Assembly: GCF_016598615.1 (NCBI RefSeq)
Contig: NZ_CP066831.1
Coordinates: 10,664,001-10,728,000, forward strand
Length of the DNA: 64,000 nt
Reading direction: 5' to 3'
DNA from: Streptomyces liliifuscus
Lineage (GTDB): Bacteria; Actinomycetota; Actinomycetes; Streptomycetales; Streptomycetaceae
In this document: positions 57,768 to 64,000 of the stretch, in pieces
Layout: each line of letters begins with the position of its first letter
How positions within the stretch are numbered: position 1 is the first letter of the stretch
The notes under the pieces: model-generated
What the model saw: the letters and a program-made list of their open reading frames with translations, nothing else
The model's database searches: none
What the model was told of the DNA's origin: nothing
Program-made: the position numbers and the translations under genes

Positions 57768-58583
57768 ATGAACGACGTGTCGGCTCCCTACCGTCTGGTG
57801 GCCGGCGCGCCGGACTCCCCTGTGATCCTGCATGTCCCGCACTCCTCGCGGGTGATCCCGCCGGACGTACGGAGCGGCATCGTGCTCGAAGACGCGGCCC
57901 TGGAACGGGAGTTGGACCACATCACCGACTCCCACACCGCGCGGATCGCGGCGACGGCAGCCGGACGCTGCGCCTCGGTGCCCTGGCAGTTCGTCAACCA
58001 GTTGTCCCGGCTCGTCGTCGACCCCGAACGGTTCCCGGACGAGCGGGAGGAGATGCTGGCCGTCGGGATGGGCGCGGTCTACACCCGGACCACGCACCAG
58101 GAGGAGCTCCGCCGGGCCGACCACGACGGACAGCAGCTCGTCGAGCGCTACTTCCACCCGTACGCGGCCGCCGTCACGGACGCCGTGACCCAGCGGCTGG
58201 AAGCAGTCGGACGGGCCGTGATCATCGACGTCCACTCCTACCCGACCGAGCGCCTGCCCTACGAACTGCACGGTGACGGCCCCCGGCCGCCCATCTGCCT
58301 GGGGCGGGACGTCTTCCACACCCCGGCCGAACTGCTGGCCCACGCCGAGAAGGCGTTCGCGGGCTTCGGAGACACAGGTATCAACACCCCCTTCGAGGGG
58401 ACGTACGTCCCGCTGAAGTACTACGGGAACGACCGCCGAGTCAGCGCCCTGATGATCGAGATCCGGCGGGACGTCTACATGTCCGAGCCGGGCGGCGCAG
58501 CGGGCCCCGGCCTCGACGCCCTCGCGAACACGCTCGCAGACCTCGTCGACATGGCGAGTACGGCAGGCACAGTGGAGACATGA
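57768..58583 (+). CDS. N-formylglutamate amidohydrolase family protein
   Basis: 271 residues. Motifs: SPVILHVPHSSRVIP, the acidic DITDSHTARI-type region (ELDHITDSHTARI), VIIDVHSYPTERLPYE, and LMIEIRRDVYMSE. Metal-binding His, Asp and Glu positions of HutG-like amidohydrolases are visible. It would hydrolyse N-formylglutamate to glutamate in histidine degradation, though other hut genes are absent here, so a different N-acyl substrate is possible. The stop overlaps the VOC gene ATG (ATGA). Confidence 0.87.
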   Translation: MNDVSAPYRLVAGAPDSPVILHVPHSSRVIPPDVRSGIVLEDAALERELDHITDSHTARIAATAAGRCASVPWQFVNQLSRLVVDPERFPDEREEMLAVGMGAVYTRTTHQEELRRADHDGQQLVERYFHPYAAAVTDAVTQRLEAVGRAVIIDVHSYPTERLPYELHGDGPRPPICLGRDVFHTPAELLAHAEKAFAGFGDTGINTPFEGTYVPLKYYGNDRRVSALMIEIRRDVYMSEPGGAAGPGLDALANTLADLVDMASTAGTVET

Positions 58584-59005
58584 ACGCAGATCACGGAAAC
58601 ATTCTGGCCGGAGCACGCGTGGCGACGAGGCTCCCCGCCCAGGACCTGGACCGGGCGAGGCGCTTCTACTCCGAGCAACTCGGTCTGGAGCCCGTCGACG
58701 AGCGGCCCGGTGGACTGTTGTACCGGTGCGGAGGCGTGGACTTCGTCGTGTTCCGATCGACGGGAGCCTCGCCCGGTACCTTCACCCAGATGGCGTTGGA
58801 GGTCGACGACATCGAGACGGCCGTATCGGAACTCAAGCGGCGCGGAGTGGTGTTCGAGGAGGTGGACGTCCCTGGACTCCGCACCAGGAACGGCATCGCC
58901 GAGATCGAGGGGAACTACCCGAGCAAGGGCGCACGGGGCGAACGGGGTGCCTGGTTCCGTGACAGCGAGGGAAACCTGCTGGGCATCGGCGAGCTGGTCT
59001 TCTGA
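58580..59005 (+). CDS. VOC family protein
   Basis: 141 residues, ATG overlapping the amidohydrolase stop. Two-repeat VOC domain: VATRLPAQDLDRARRFYSEQ, GLEPVDERPGGLLYRCGGVD, MALEVDDIETAVSELKRRGV and WFRDSEGNLLGIGELVF. Typical length of glyoxalase-like single-domain proteins. Coupling to the amidohydrolase suggests joint action, but the substrate is not known. Confidence 0.88.
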   Translation: MNADHGNILAGARVATRLPAQDLDRARRFYSEQLGLEPVDERPGGLLYRCGGVDFVVFRSTGASPGTFTQMALEVDDIETAVSELKRRGVVFEEVDVPGLRTRNGIAEIEGNYPSKGARGERGAWFRDSEGNLLGIGELVF

Positions 59006-59017
59006 GCACGGACGCGA

Positions 59018-59404
59018 TCAGAAGCGGCCCTTGACCGACGAGTACAGGGTCTCCACGCTGCTCCGGGTGCCGTCACCCCCGCCGATGAAGCTCGTACGGG
59101 GGTTGAGGCGGAACGTGCTGCCGTCCGCGCGGCGTATGCGAACGTACGTGTTGCCGGTGTAGGCGCCGCTCATGTGCAGCTCACGGGGTCTGTTGCCCAG
59201 AGCCACCTCGTCCAGCGGATCCGCCCAGAGCAGCCCTTTGTCGCTGACCGACCAATAGGCACTCTTGACCAGAAGCACCCGACGGTCGGTCACCCCGAGG
59301 ACGGCACGCCGGAATCCGGCGCCGAGGTACCCGGAGAGGGCCACCTTCAATGTCTCCTTGCGCAGATGGGGGTGCAGGGCTCGCTTCAGTTCGGAATCGA
59401 TCAT
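59018..59404 (-). CDS. PH-domain-like protein of unknown function
   Basis: 128 residues from the ATG at 59404 (GGAGGGTC upstream). The core reads LRKETLKVALSGYLGAGFRR, AVLGVTDRRVLLVKSAYWSV and TFRLNPRTS, a beta-strand pattern with TDRRVLLV like bacterial pleckstrin-homology (YdjO/DUF-type) domains that bind other proteins or lipids. No signal peptide or membrane segment. Convergent with the VOC gene, 12 bp apart. Role unknown. Confidence 0.7.
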   Translation of the reverse strand: MIDSELKRALHPHLRKETLKVALSGYLGAGFRRAVLGVTDRRVLLVKSAYWSVSDKGLLWADPLDEVALGNRPRELHMSGAYTGNTYVRIRRADGSTFRLNPRTSFIGGGDGTRSSVETLYSSVKGRF

Positions 59405-59720
59405 GAGGACCCTCCATTGGCCGGTGCCTGCAGACCTGGCGCAGTGCCGCGGTCGAGCGCGTGCACCCTCGTGGATGTACGCGCCGCTGGTGCACCCACA
59501 GATGATGCCCGCCGCACCGCCCCGAGTCACGTCTGTCGTCCCAACGGATCGCGGTGGTAACCGAGTTGGGCCGACACCCTCGGGAGAGCAGTCGACGTGT
59601 CGCCCGGCGGGTCCGGTCGGCCGTCGGTGCGAGTCGGCGTGCTCGGGAGCGGTCCCGAGCGCCGTACGTCACCATGACTCGCCCAGAACAGCCATCGGTC
59701 CTGACCGCGGAGCGGAGCCC
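59405..59720. other. 316-bp divergent region before the lipoprotein gene
   Basis: Should contain promoters for the PH-like gene and the lipoprotein gene. No clear palindrome, repeat or small gene seen. Confidence 0.5.
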
Positions 59721-60224
59721 ATGCGCCAGACGCTTTCCACACGACGCCCGGGCGTCCTCGTCGCACTCCTGACCCCCTGTGTGGCACTGCTGCTGGCAGG
59801 GTGCGGGAGCGACGGCACGGACAAGACCGCCCAGGATCGATCGACCGCGCCCCGGACGTCGGCGACGGCGACCGCGCAATCACCGGATCCGGACGCGACG
59901 CCCGACGAGAGTCCGAGCGCTTCGCCCCGCCCCACCGACGACACCCTTCCGGCGGACCCTGCCCCGGACGCGAGCGAGCAGGTCGACGAGGCGTTTCGCG
60001 CGGCGCGTGCCGTCGCGCTCCAGGGCAACCTGCGCTACATCGATCCCGCACTGGGCGCACCCGAGGACATCGACAAGGCCGACGCCCAGTGCGCCGACCT
60101 CCAACGAAACGTCGCCAACCCGGACCAGCTCGCCGCCCGACGCTTCAGCACCGGGAACCACAAGGTGACCACGGCCGACGGAAAACGGATCAACACCCTG
60201 TTGAGCAACACGTATTGCGGCTGA
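59721..60224 (+). CDS. Secreted lipoprotein of unknown function
   Basis: 167 residues from the ATG at 59721. Signal LVALLTPCVALLLAG and Cys give a lipobox. A Ser/Thr/Pro/Asp-rich linker (about 30-85: RTSATATAQSPDPDATPDES) leads to a small C-terminal domain with AARAVALQGNLRYIDPALGA and two Cys (DAQCADLQ, NTYCG) that may form a disulfide. This layout is common for actinobacterial DUF732-like exported proteins. It faces the LUD fusion gene; function unknown. Confidence 0.8.
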   Translation: MRQTLSTRRPGVLVALLTPCVALLLAGCGSDGTDKTAQDRSTAPRTSATATAQSPDPDATPDESPSASPRPTDDTLPADPAPDASEQVDEAFRAARAVALQGNLRYIDPALGAPEDIDKADAQCADLQRNVANPDQLAARRFSTGNHKVTTADGKRINTLLSNTYCG

Positions 60225-60262
60225 GGCGGGTTGCGCGTCAGTCCAACGGACCCTGGGCGGTG

Positions 60263-61363
60263 TCAGTATCCGATGGCCTCTCGGAGAAGCAGCACGGTGC
60301 CGCGTCCTGGGCGGGAGTCCGCGTTGAGGATGAGCAGGCGGTTGACGGCGCTGGGCATCCCGTACACCGCTTGGGCCCGGGCGTTCTCCAACGGGAGGGC
60401 GTGCTCCTCGACGCGGCGCAGCGCTGTGCCCAGGTCGGGCACCACCTTCTGCGCGCCGACGATCCAGATCGCGTGGCCGGCGCCACCCGCGTTGGCAGGG
60501 AGTTGGCTGCCGCTGCCCGAGGCAAGAACGAGCGAGCCGGTCTCGGTGACCGCGGCGACGCTGTTGACGACGAAGTCGGGGCCGGCGACCAGCCTTCGGA
60601 TCTCGTCGGCGCCGGTTGCACGGTCGATGTCCAGCACGTGCGGCCTGATGGCGTCGTACCGGCCGCCGACGTTGATGTCCTCGTCGATGCCGGACAGCCG
60701 GAGGGTCTCGCTGGCCCCGGTGAGCACACTGGCGCCCTCGGGGAGCAGATCCTTGATGCGAGTGCGCGCGGCCGCGGCGTCGTCGAGGACCTCGGCGGCG
60801 AAGCCGCCCGCACGCAGCGCGGCGGCAACCCGCTCCAGTCGTTCGGCCGATGCCGGTTCGGCGAAGGACGCGGGCGGCTCCGGGGCGGCCGTGGCGTCTG
60901 CCGAGTCGGTCTCGGAACCCTGCGCCGCGTGGGGCGCCGTGCCCGCAAGCGGGGAGGTGTCGAGGTACCTGACCTCGTACACCCGCTCGGCGAACCTCCA
61001 GCCCTCCTCGGTGCGCTGGTAGTGGTCGTGGTAGACGGCGTAGTTCAGACCCTGGCGTCCGTCTAGGGTGCGCGCGAGCTCTTGGATGTAGGCGCGGCCG
61101 GTCGCGGTGTCGCCGTCGATTTGGATCGTGCCGGGGTGCGTGGTCTGTACGAAGAAGTCCCACTGGCTCTGCAGCCGCTCGCCCCCGGCACGGATCTCCT
61201 CGCGGCCGACCAACTCGACGGGAATGTTGGGCATGCGCAGGGCACCGTCCGGTGTGAACAGCGACGACAGGCGGGGCCTGTCGCGCATCATCGCCGCGTC
61301 GGTGAACTCTCCGCGCAGTGCCTCGATCTCGACGCGGTCCGCGATGGCCTGGAAGTCGTTCAT
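60263..61363 (-). CDS. SnoaL/NTF2-like and LUD-domain fusion protein
   Basis: 366 residues. Residues about 5-135 form a SnoaL-like/NTF2 domain (ADRVEIEALRGEFTDAAMMR, YAVYHDHYQRTEEGWRFAER). A Ser/Ala/Pro linker follows (about 136-175). Residues about 175-366 form a LUD (LutC/YkgG) domain: GASVLTGASETLRLSGI, TETGSLVLASGSGSQLPANA and IVGAQKVVPDLGTALRR. LUD proteins take part in lactate utilisation; NTF2-like domains bind small ligands or act as isomerases. I know of no common fusion of these two. It is divergent from an ECF41 sigma gene across a symmetric promoter region, so it is the likely ECF41 target. Confidence 0.87.
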   Translation of the reverse strand: MNDFQAIADRVEIEALRGEFTDAAMMRDRPRLSSLFTPDGALRMPNIPVELVGREEIRAGGERLQSQWDFFVQTTHPGTIQIDGDTATGRAYIQELARTLDGRQGLNYAVYHDHYQRTEEGWRFAERVYEVRYLDTSPLAGTAPHAAQGSETDSADATAAPEPPASFAEPASAERLERVAAALRAGGFAAEVLDDAAAARTRIKDLLPEGASVLTGASETLRLSGIDEDINVGGRYDAIRPHVLDIDRATGADEIRRLVAGPDFVVNSVAAVTETGSLVLASGSGSQLPANAGGAGHAIWIVGAQKVVPDLGTALRRVEEHALPLENARAQAVYGMPSAVNRLLILNADSRPGRGTVLLLREAIGY

Positions 61364-61396
61364 CGTCAGTCATCTCTCCGTCTCGTTGTCGTCCTC

Positions 61397-61477
61397 ACCG
61401 TTACGACAACGCAGTCCCTCGGAATGTGAGGCGGCGCGTCGGCCTCACATTCCGGTGCGCTGTCTTGTCATAACGGT
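61397..61477. promoter_or_regulatory. Nested palindrome with back-to-back promoters, ECF41 sigma and NTF2-LUD genes
   Basis: Inner arms CGGAATGTGAGG (61420-61431) and CCTCACATTCCG (61443-61454) are perfect inverted repeats around an 11-base loop. Outer arms ACCGTTACGACAA (61397-61409) and TTGTCATAACGGT (61465-61477) match at 12 of 13 positions and share exactly the same centre, 61437. Read outwards each arm gives TTGTCRTAACGGT in front of one gene, resembling the TGTCACA-like -35 of ECF41 promoters. ECF41 therefore probably drives both its own gene and the fusion gene. Confidence 0.75.
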
Positions 61478-61516
61478 CAGAGACACAGAAGCGAGCGAGG
61501 GAGACGGGGCCAGACC

Positions 61517-62482
61517 ATGACCACCAGAGCCGAGCCCGGCGACGAACCGAGTGATCCGAGTGATCAGGGCGACCAGGGCGATCCGGGCCTCAGCGCGATC
61601 ATGAGCGAGCGGCGCCAGTTGATCAACCTCGGCTATCGACTCCTCGGGTCCCTCGCCGACGCCGAGGATGTCGTGCAGGAGACCTACGCCCGCTGGTACG
61701 CCATGTCCGCACGAGAGCAGCAGGCCATCGAGTCGCCCGGCGCCTGGCTGGTGACGGTCGCCAGCCACATCTGCCTCAATCTGCTCGGCTCGGCACGGGC
61801 CAGGCGGGAGACGTACGTGGGCGACTGGATCCCGGAACCGCTGCCCGAGCCCACGGAGTGGATCACCGGGCGCTCCGGCGTCGGCGCGATCGACCCGGCC
61901 GATCGGGTGACCCTCGACGAGTCGGTGACGATGGCCTTCCTGGTCGTCCTCGATTCGATGACCCCGGCCGAGCGCGTCGCGTTCGTCCTGCACGACGTCT
62001 TCCGCTACCCCTTCGGCGAGGTGGCGGAGATCGTCGGACGTACTCCGGCGGCATGCCGTCAACTGGCCTCGTCCGCCCGCCGTCGCATCCATACCGCTCA
62101 GACGCCAGTAGGCCCGAGTGCCGGACAGGCCGGGATCGTCAGGCAGTTCAGAACGGCGTGGGAGGCCAAGGACATCGATGCCCTGATCGGCCTGCTCGAC
62201 CCCGACGCCACCGCGACCGCCGACGGCGGCGGGCGGGCCGTCACCCACCTGCACCCGATCGTGGGCGGTGAGCGGATCGCCCGTGCCTACGCCGAGATCG
62301 CCCGTGTGTCGGGGGACCGCACGACGTTCCGGGAGTGCACGGTCAACGGCCTGCCCGGCTTGGTGGCATGGCAGGACGGAGAGATCGCGACCGTGTTCGC
62401 CTTCGAGATCGCGGGCGACCGGGTCAGGCACATCTGGGCGGTCCGAAACCCCGAGAAGCTTCGTCCCTGGCGGATCGGCTGA
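61517..62482 (+). CDS. ECF41-type RNA polymerase sigma factor with C-terminal SnoaL domain
   Basis: 321 residues. Sigma region 2 (ERRQLINLGYRLLGSLADAE, DVVQETYARWYAMSAREQQA), region 4 (MTPAERVAFVLHDVFRYPFG, EIVGRTPAACRQLASSARRR), then a SnoaL-like extension of about 110 residues (FRTAWEAKDIDALIGLLDPD, FAFEIAGDRVRHIWAVRNPE). ECF41 sigma factors lack a separate anti-sigma factor and use this extension for control; they usually regulate a linked carboxymuconolactone decarboxylase, oxidoreductase or epimerase. Here the divergent gene is an NTF2-LUD fusion and an NmrA-type oxidoreductase follows convergently. Confidence 0.93.
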   Translation: MTTRAEPGDEPSDPSDQGDQGDPGLSAIMSERRQLINLGYRLLGSLADAEDVVQETYARWYAMSAREQQAIESPGAWLVTVASHICLNLLGSARARRETYVGDWIPEPLPEPTEWITGRSGVGAIDPADRVTLDESVTMAFLVVLDSMTPAERVAFVLHDVFRYPFGEVAEIVGRTPAACRQLASSARRRIHTAQTPVGPSAGQAGIVRQFRTAWEAKDIDALIGLLDPDATATADGGGRAVTHLHPIVGGERIARAYAEIARVSGDRTTFRECTVNGLPGLVAWQDGEIATVFAFEIAGDRVRHIWAVRNPEKLRPWRIG

Positions 62483-62511
62483 GGAGTGGGGCGGCGTCGG
62501 CCCGAAGCGGT

Positions 62512-63339
62512 CTACGGTGCCGAGCGCGCGGCGCCGACCGAGGCCGCGTATGCCTCCAGCGCGGACCGTGGCTCCCGCTCCAACAGCTCGCGAAGCGCGT
62601 TGTGTTCGATGCCCGTGCCGTCCAGGAAGCCGGCCGCGATCGCCGAGTACGTTCCCACGAGCATCGGCAGTTGGTAGGGCAGCGCCTCTCCGGCGGCAGC
62701 GATCGTTTCCCGGGCTCGGGTGAGCGAGCCGGGTTCGTAGGAGCCGCGGACTGCGGCCGCCAGCTCCGTGCCGCCGAGGGCTTCCTCGCCGACAAGCTCG
62801 TACGTGCGGCCCGCATGCCGCTGCGGGGCGCTCACCACGCGAGCGGCCACCTCCGCGAGATCCTCGCGGGCGACGGCGGCCAGGCGCCCGCCGCCGAGCG
62901 GCGCGGTGATGGTCCCGTCGGGGCCGGGGGCGGCGATGGCGGCGAGGAACTCCGCGTACAGGCCATTGCGCAGGACGGTCCACTCCGAGCTGCTCCGCCG
63001 GATTCTGCGCTCGGTCCAGCGATGGGGGAGTGCGTAGGCGAGGTGGTCGCCGTCTCCGCTGAGGCTGGTGTAGACGATGTGCCGTACGCCCGCCTTCTCG
63101 GCCGCTGTGATGGCCGCGTCGTGACGGGCGATGACCACGTCGTCCTCGCCGAACCCCGCGGAGACCAGCAGCAGCGTGTCCACGCCCGTGAAGTCGAGCG
63201 ACGCCGGATCGTCGAAGTCGACGCGGCGCTCACCCGCGGAACGCGGTGCGCGGGTGCCGAGCACCACGTCGTCGCGCGCCGCCAGTTGCCGGGTGACGAG
63301 CCGACCGAGTGCCCCGGCGGCGCCGGTGACCAGAATCAT
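62512..63339 (-). CDS. NmrA-family NAD(P)-binding reductase
   Basis: 275 residues from the ATG at 63339. Rossmann loop ILVTGAAGALGRLVTRQLAA, then TLLLVSAGFGEDDVVIARHD, VRHIVYTSLSGDG and RNGLYAEFLAAI, matching NmrA-like/QOR2-type quinone reductases of the atypical SDR group. Divergent from an HxlR regulator, exactly the arrangement seen for E. coli qorB-type/ytfG genes controlled by redox-sensing HxlR proteins. Likely an NAD(P)H-quinone reductase. It is convergent with the ECF41 gene (29 bp apart). Confidence 0.88.
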   Translation of the reverse strand: MILVTGAAGALGRLVTRQLAARDDVVLGTRAPRSAGERRVDFDDPASLDFTGVDTLLLVSAGFGEDDVVIARHDAAITAAEKAGVRHIVYTSLSGDGDHLAYALPHRWTERRIRRSSSEWTVLRNGLYAEFLAAIAAPGPDGTITAPLGGGRLAAVAREDLAEVAARVVSAPQRHAGRTYELVGEEALGGTELAAAVRGSYEPGSLTRARETIAAAGEALPYQLPMLVGTYSAIAAGFLDGTGIEHNALRELLEREPRSALEAYAASVGAARSAP

Positions 63340-63363
63340 GGGAAGTCCCTCCTGAGCTGTGTG

Positions 63364-63385
63364 GTTCCATCCTCGGCAGAGGAAC
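63364..63385. promoter_or_regulatory. Inverted repeat GTTCC-N12-GGAAC between NmrA and HxlR genes
   Basis: Arms GTTCC (63364-63368) and GGAAC (63381-63385) flank twelve bases. The position between the divergent starts fits an HxlR operator; the arms are short, so support is modest. Confidence 0.35.
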
Positions 63386-63409
63386 TCGATCGCATAAGGA
63401 GGCACTTTC

Positions 63410-63850
63410 ATGTCAGCAGGGCACATGGCGGTAACCAGCCCGGCGACCGCCCCGGTGGTCGCCGAAGCCGTGATCGTCTGCGAGACACCGCAGGACGAGT
63501 GCGGTGTCCGGGACGTACTGGACCGGCTCGGCGACAAGTGGTCCGTCTACGTGGTGGTCGAACTCGCCTCAGGCATCCGCCGATTCAAGGAGCTCCAGCG
63601 CGCCATCCCCGGCGACATATCGCAGCGCATGCTGACGCTCACCGTCCGTCGGCTCGAGCGCGACGGTCTGGTGAGGCGCACGGTGTATCCCACCGTCCCG
63701 CCCCAGGTCGAGTACGAGCTGACCGAGATGGGACACAGCCTCACCCACCTCGTGAAGGCCCTCGCCGACTGGTCGATCGCCCATCGCCCGGCCATCGCCG
63801 CCTCCCACCAGGCGTGGGACACGGCCCACCCGGACTCGGACATCCGCTGA
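63410..63850 (+). CDS. HxlR family transcriptional regulator
   Basis: 146 residues, AAGGAGG upstream of the ATG. Winged-helix core CGVRDVLDRLGDKWSVYVVV, IRRFKELQRAIPGDISQRML, RRLERDGLVRRTVYPTVPPQ and VEYELTEMGHSL. Two Cys occur in the N-terminal stretch (VCETPQDEC), five residues apart, in the region where redox-sensing HxlR proteins such as HypR and QorR carry their sensing Cys. It probably controls the divergent reductase in response to quinones or disulfide stress. Confidence 0.92.
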   Translation: MSAGHMAVTSPATAPVVAEAVIVCETPQDECGVRDVLDRLGDKWSVYVVVELASGIRRFKELQRAIPGDISQRMLTLTVRRLERDGLVRRTVYPTVPPQVEYELTEMGHSLTHLVKALADWSIAHRPAIAASHQAWDTAHPDSDIR

Positions 63851-63962
63851 CCACTCGGGTCCGGCGAACGTGTTGTGGGACCCGAAGGAACCGGATCCGA
63901 TCGGATCCGTGCCGCCGGAAGGTCGCACGGCGTCACCGCGCACACCGTGCCATCGTGGTGCC

Positions 63963-64000
63963 ATGACCATCGAAGTGCGCCCGGCTGCGGTCTTCGAGGA
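63963..64000 (+). CDS. Start of a probable GNAT-family acetyltransferase (runs off the window)
   Basis: An ATG opens a frame reading MTIEVRPAAVFED up to the window edge. This N-terminus resembles actinobacterial GNAT acetyltransferases that begin with a similar IEVRPA segment, but 12 residues are too few for certainty. The region 63851-63962 before it shows nothing else. Confidence 0.4.
   Translation, partial: MTIEVRPAAVFE

Overview
The window is high-GC actinobacterial DNA, most likely from a Streptomyces chromosome. The basis is strong GC bias at third codon positions, frequent GTG starts, translationally coupled gene pairs with 4-base overlaps, twin-arginine and ricin-lectin secreted enzymes, ABC sugar transporters without their own ATPase, and families such as ECF41 sigma factors, FecCD/BtuCDF and SpoIIE-type phosphatases. 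I saw no rRNA, tRNA, CRISPR array, transposase or phage gene. The species cannot be named from the sequence alone.

Layout. 1-5.6 kb: 5' part of icmF (fused isobutyryl-CoA mutase), a methyltransferase overlapping an RraA protein, an IclR regulator and a membrane SpoIIE/PP2C phosphatase. 5.6-15 kb: a secreted polysaccharide-degradation block (GH43 with ricin lectin, a large MGH1-like hydrolase with two discoidin domains, a sialidase-fold protein with ricin domain) interleaved with two LacI regulators that have clear candidate operators. 15-17 kb: SGNH hydrolase, PadR and VOC proteins. 17-21 kb: a 1359-residue GH2 enzyme carrying two discoidin repeats inserted inside its catalytic core. 21.6-35.4 kb: a GH27 enzyme followed by a ten-gene run that reads as import, hydrolysis and oxidative (De Ley-Doudoroff) catabolism of galactosides: ABC binding protein and two permeases, GH36 alpha-galactosidase, SDR dehydrogenase, GntR regulator, galactonate dehydratase, mutarotase-like protein, KDPGal-type aldolase, SMP-30 lactonase and PfkB-type kinase. 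GH27 and the transporter run are each preceded by the same AT-rich 22-bp element.

35.5-41.6 kb: acyl-CoA dehydrogenase, alpha/beta hydrolase and an HTD2-like dehydratase, then three tandem RraA-family paralogues overlapping by 4 bases and facing a LysR gene. 41.7-51 kb: small stress, redox and regulatory genes, an MMPL exporter, a two-component system, and a MarR/hydrolase/reductase set with paired operators. 51-53.5 kb: a PadR-linked membrane-protein module with a shared promoter element. 53.5-56.7 kb: a BtuCDF-type transporter preceded by a clear cobalamin riboswitch. 56.9-64 kb: secreted metallopeptidase, N-formylglutamate amidohydrolase family protein, VOC, a lipoprotein, an NTF2-LUD fusion divergent from an ECF41 sigma factor across a nested palindrome, an NmrA-type reductase divergent from an HxlR regulator, and the first codons of a possible acetyltransferase.

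How the parts fit: 5.6-35 kb behaves like a polysaccharide-utilisation island. Secreted GH43, GH2, GH27 and sialidase-fold enzymes would trim galactan, arabinan or gum side chains outside. The transporter would bring oligosaccharides in, cytosolic GH36 would release galactose, and the following genes would oxidise it through galactonate to pyruvate and glyceraldehyde 3-phosphate instead of using the Leloir pathway.
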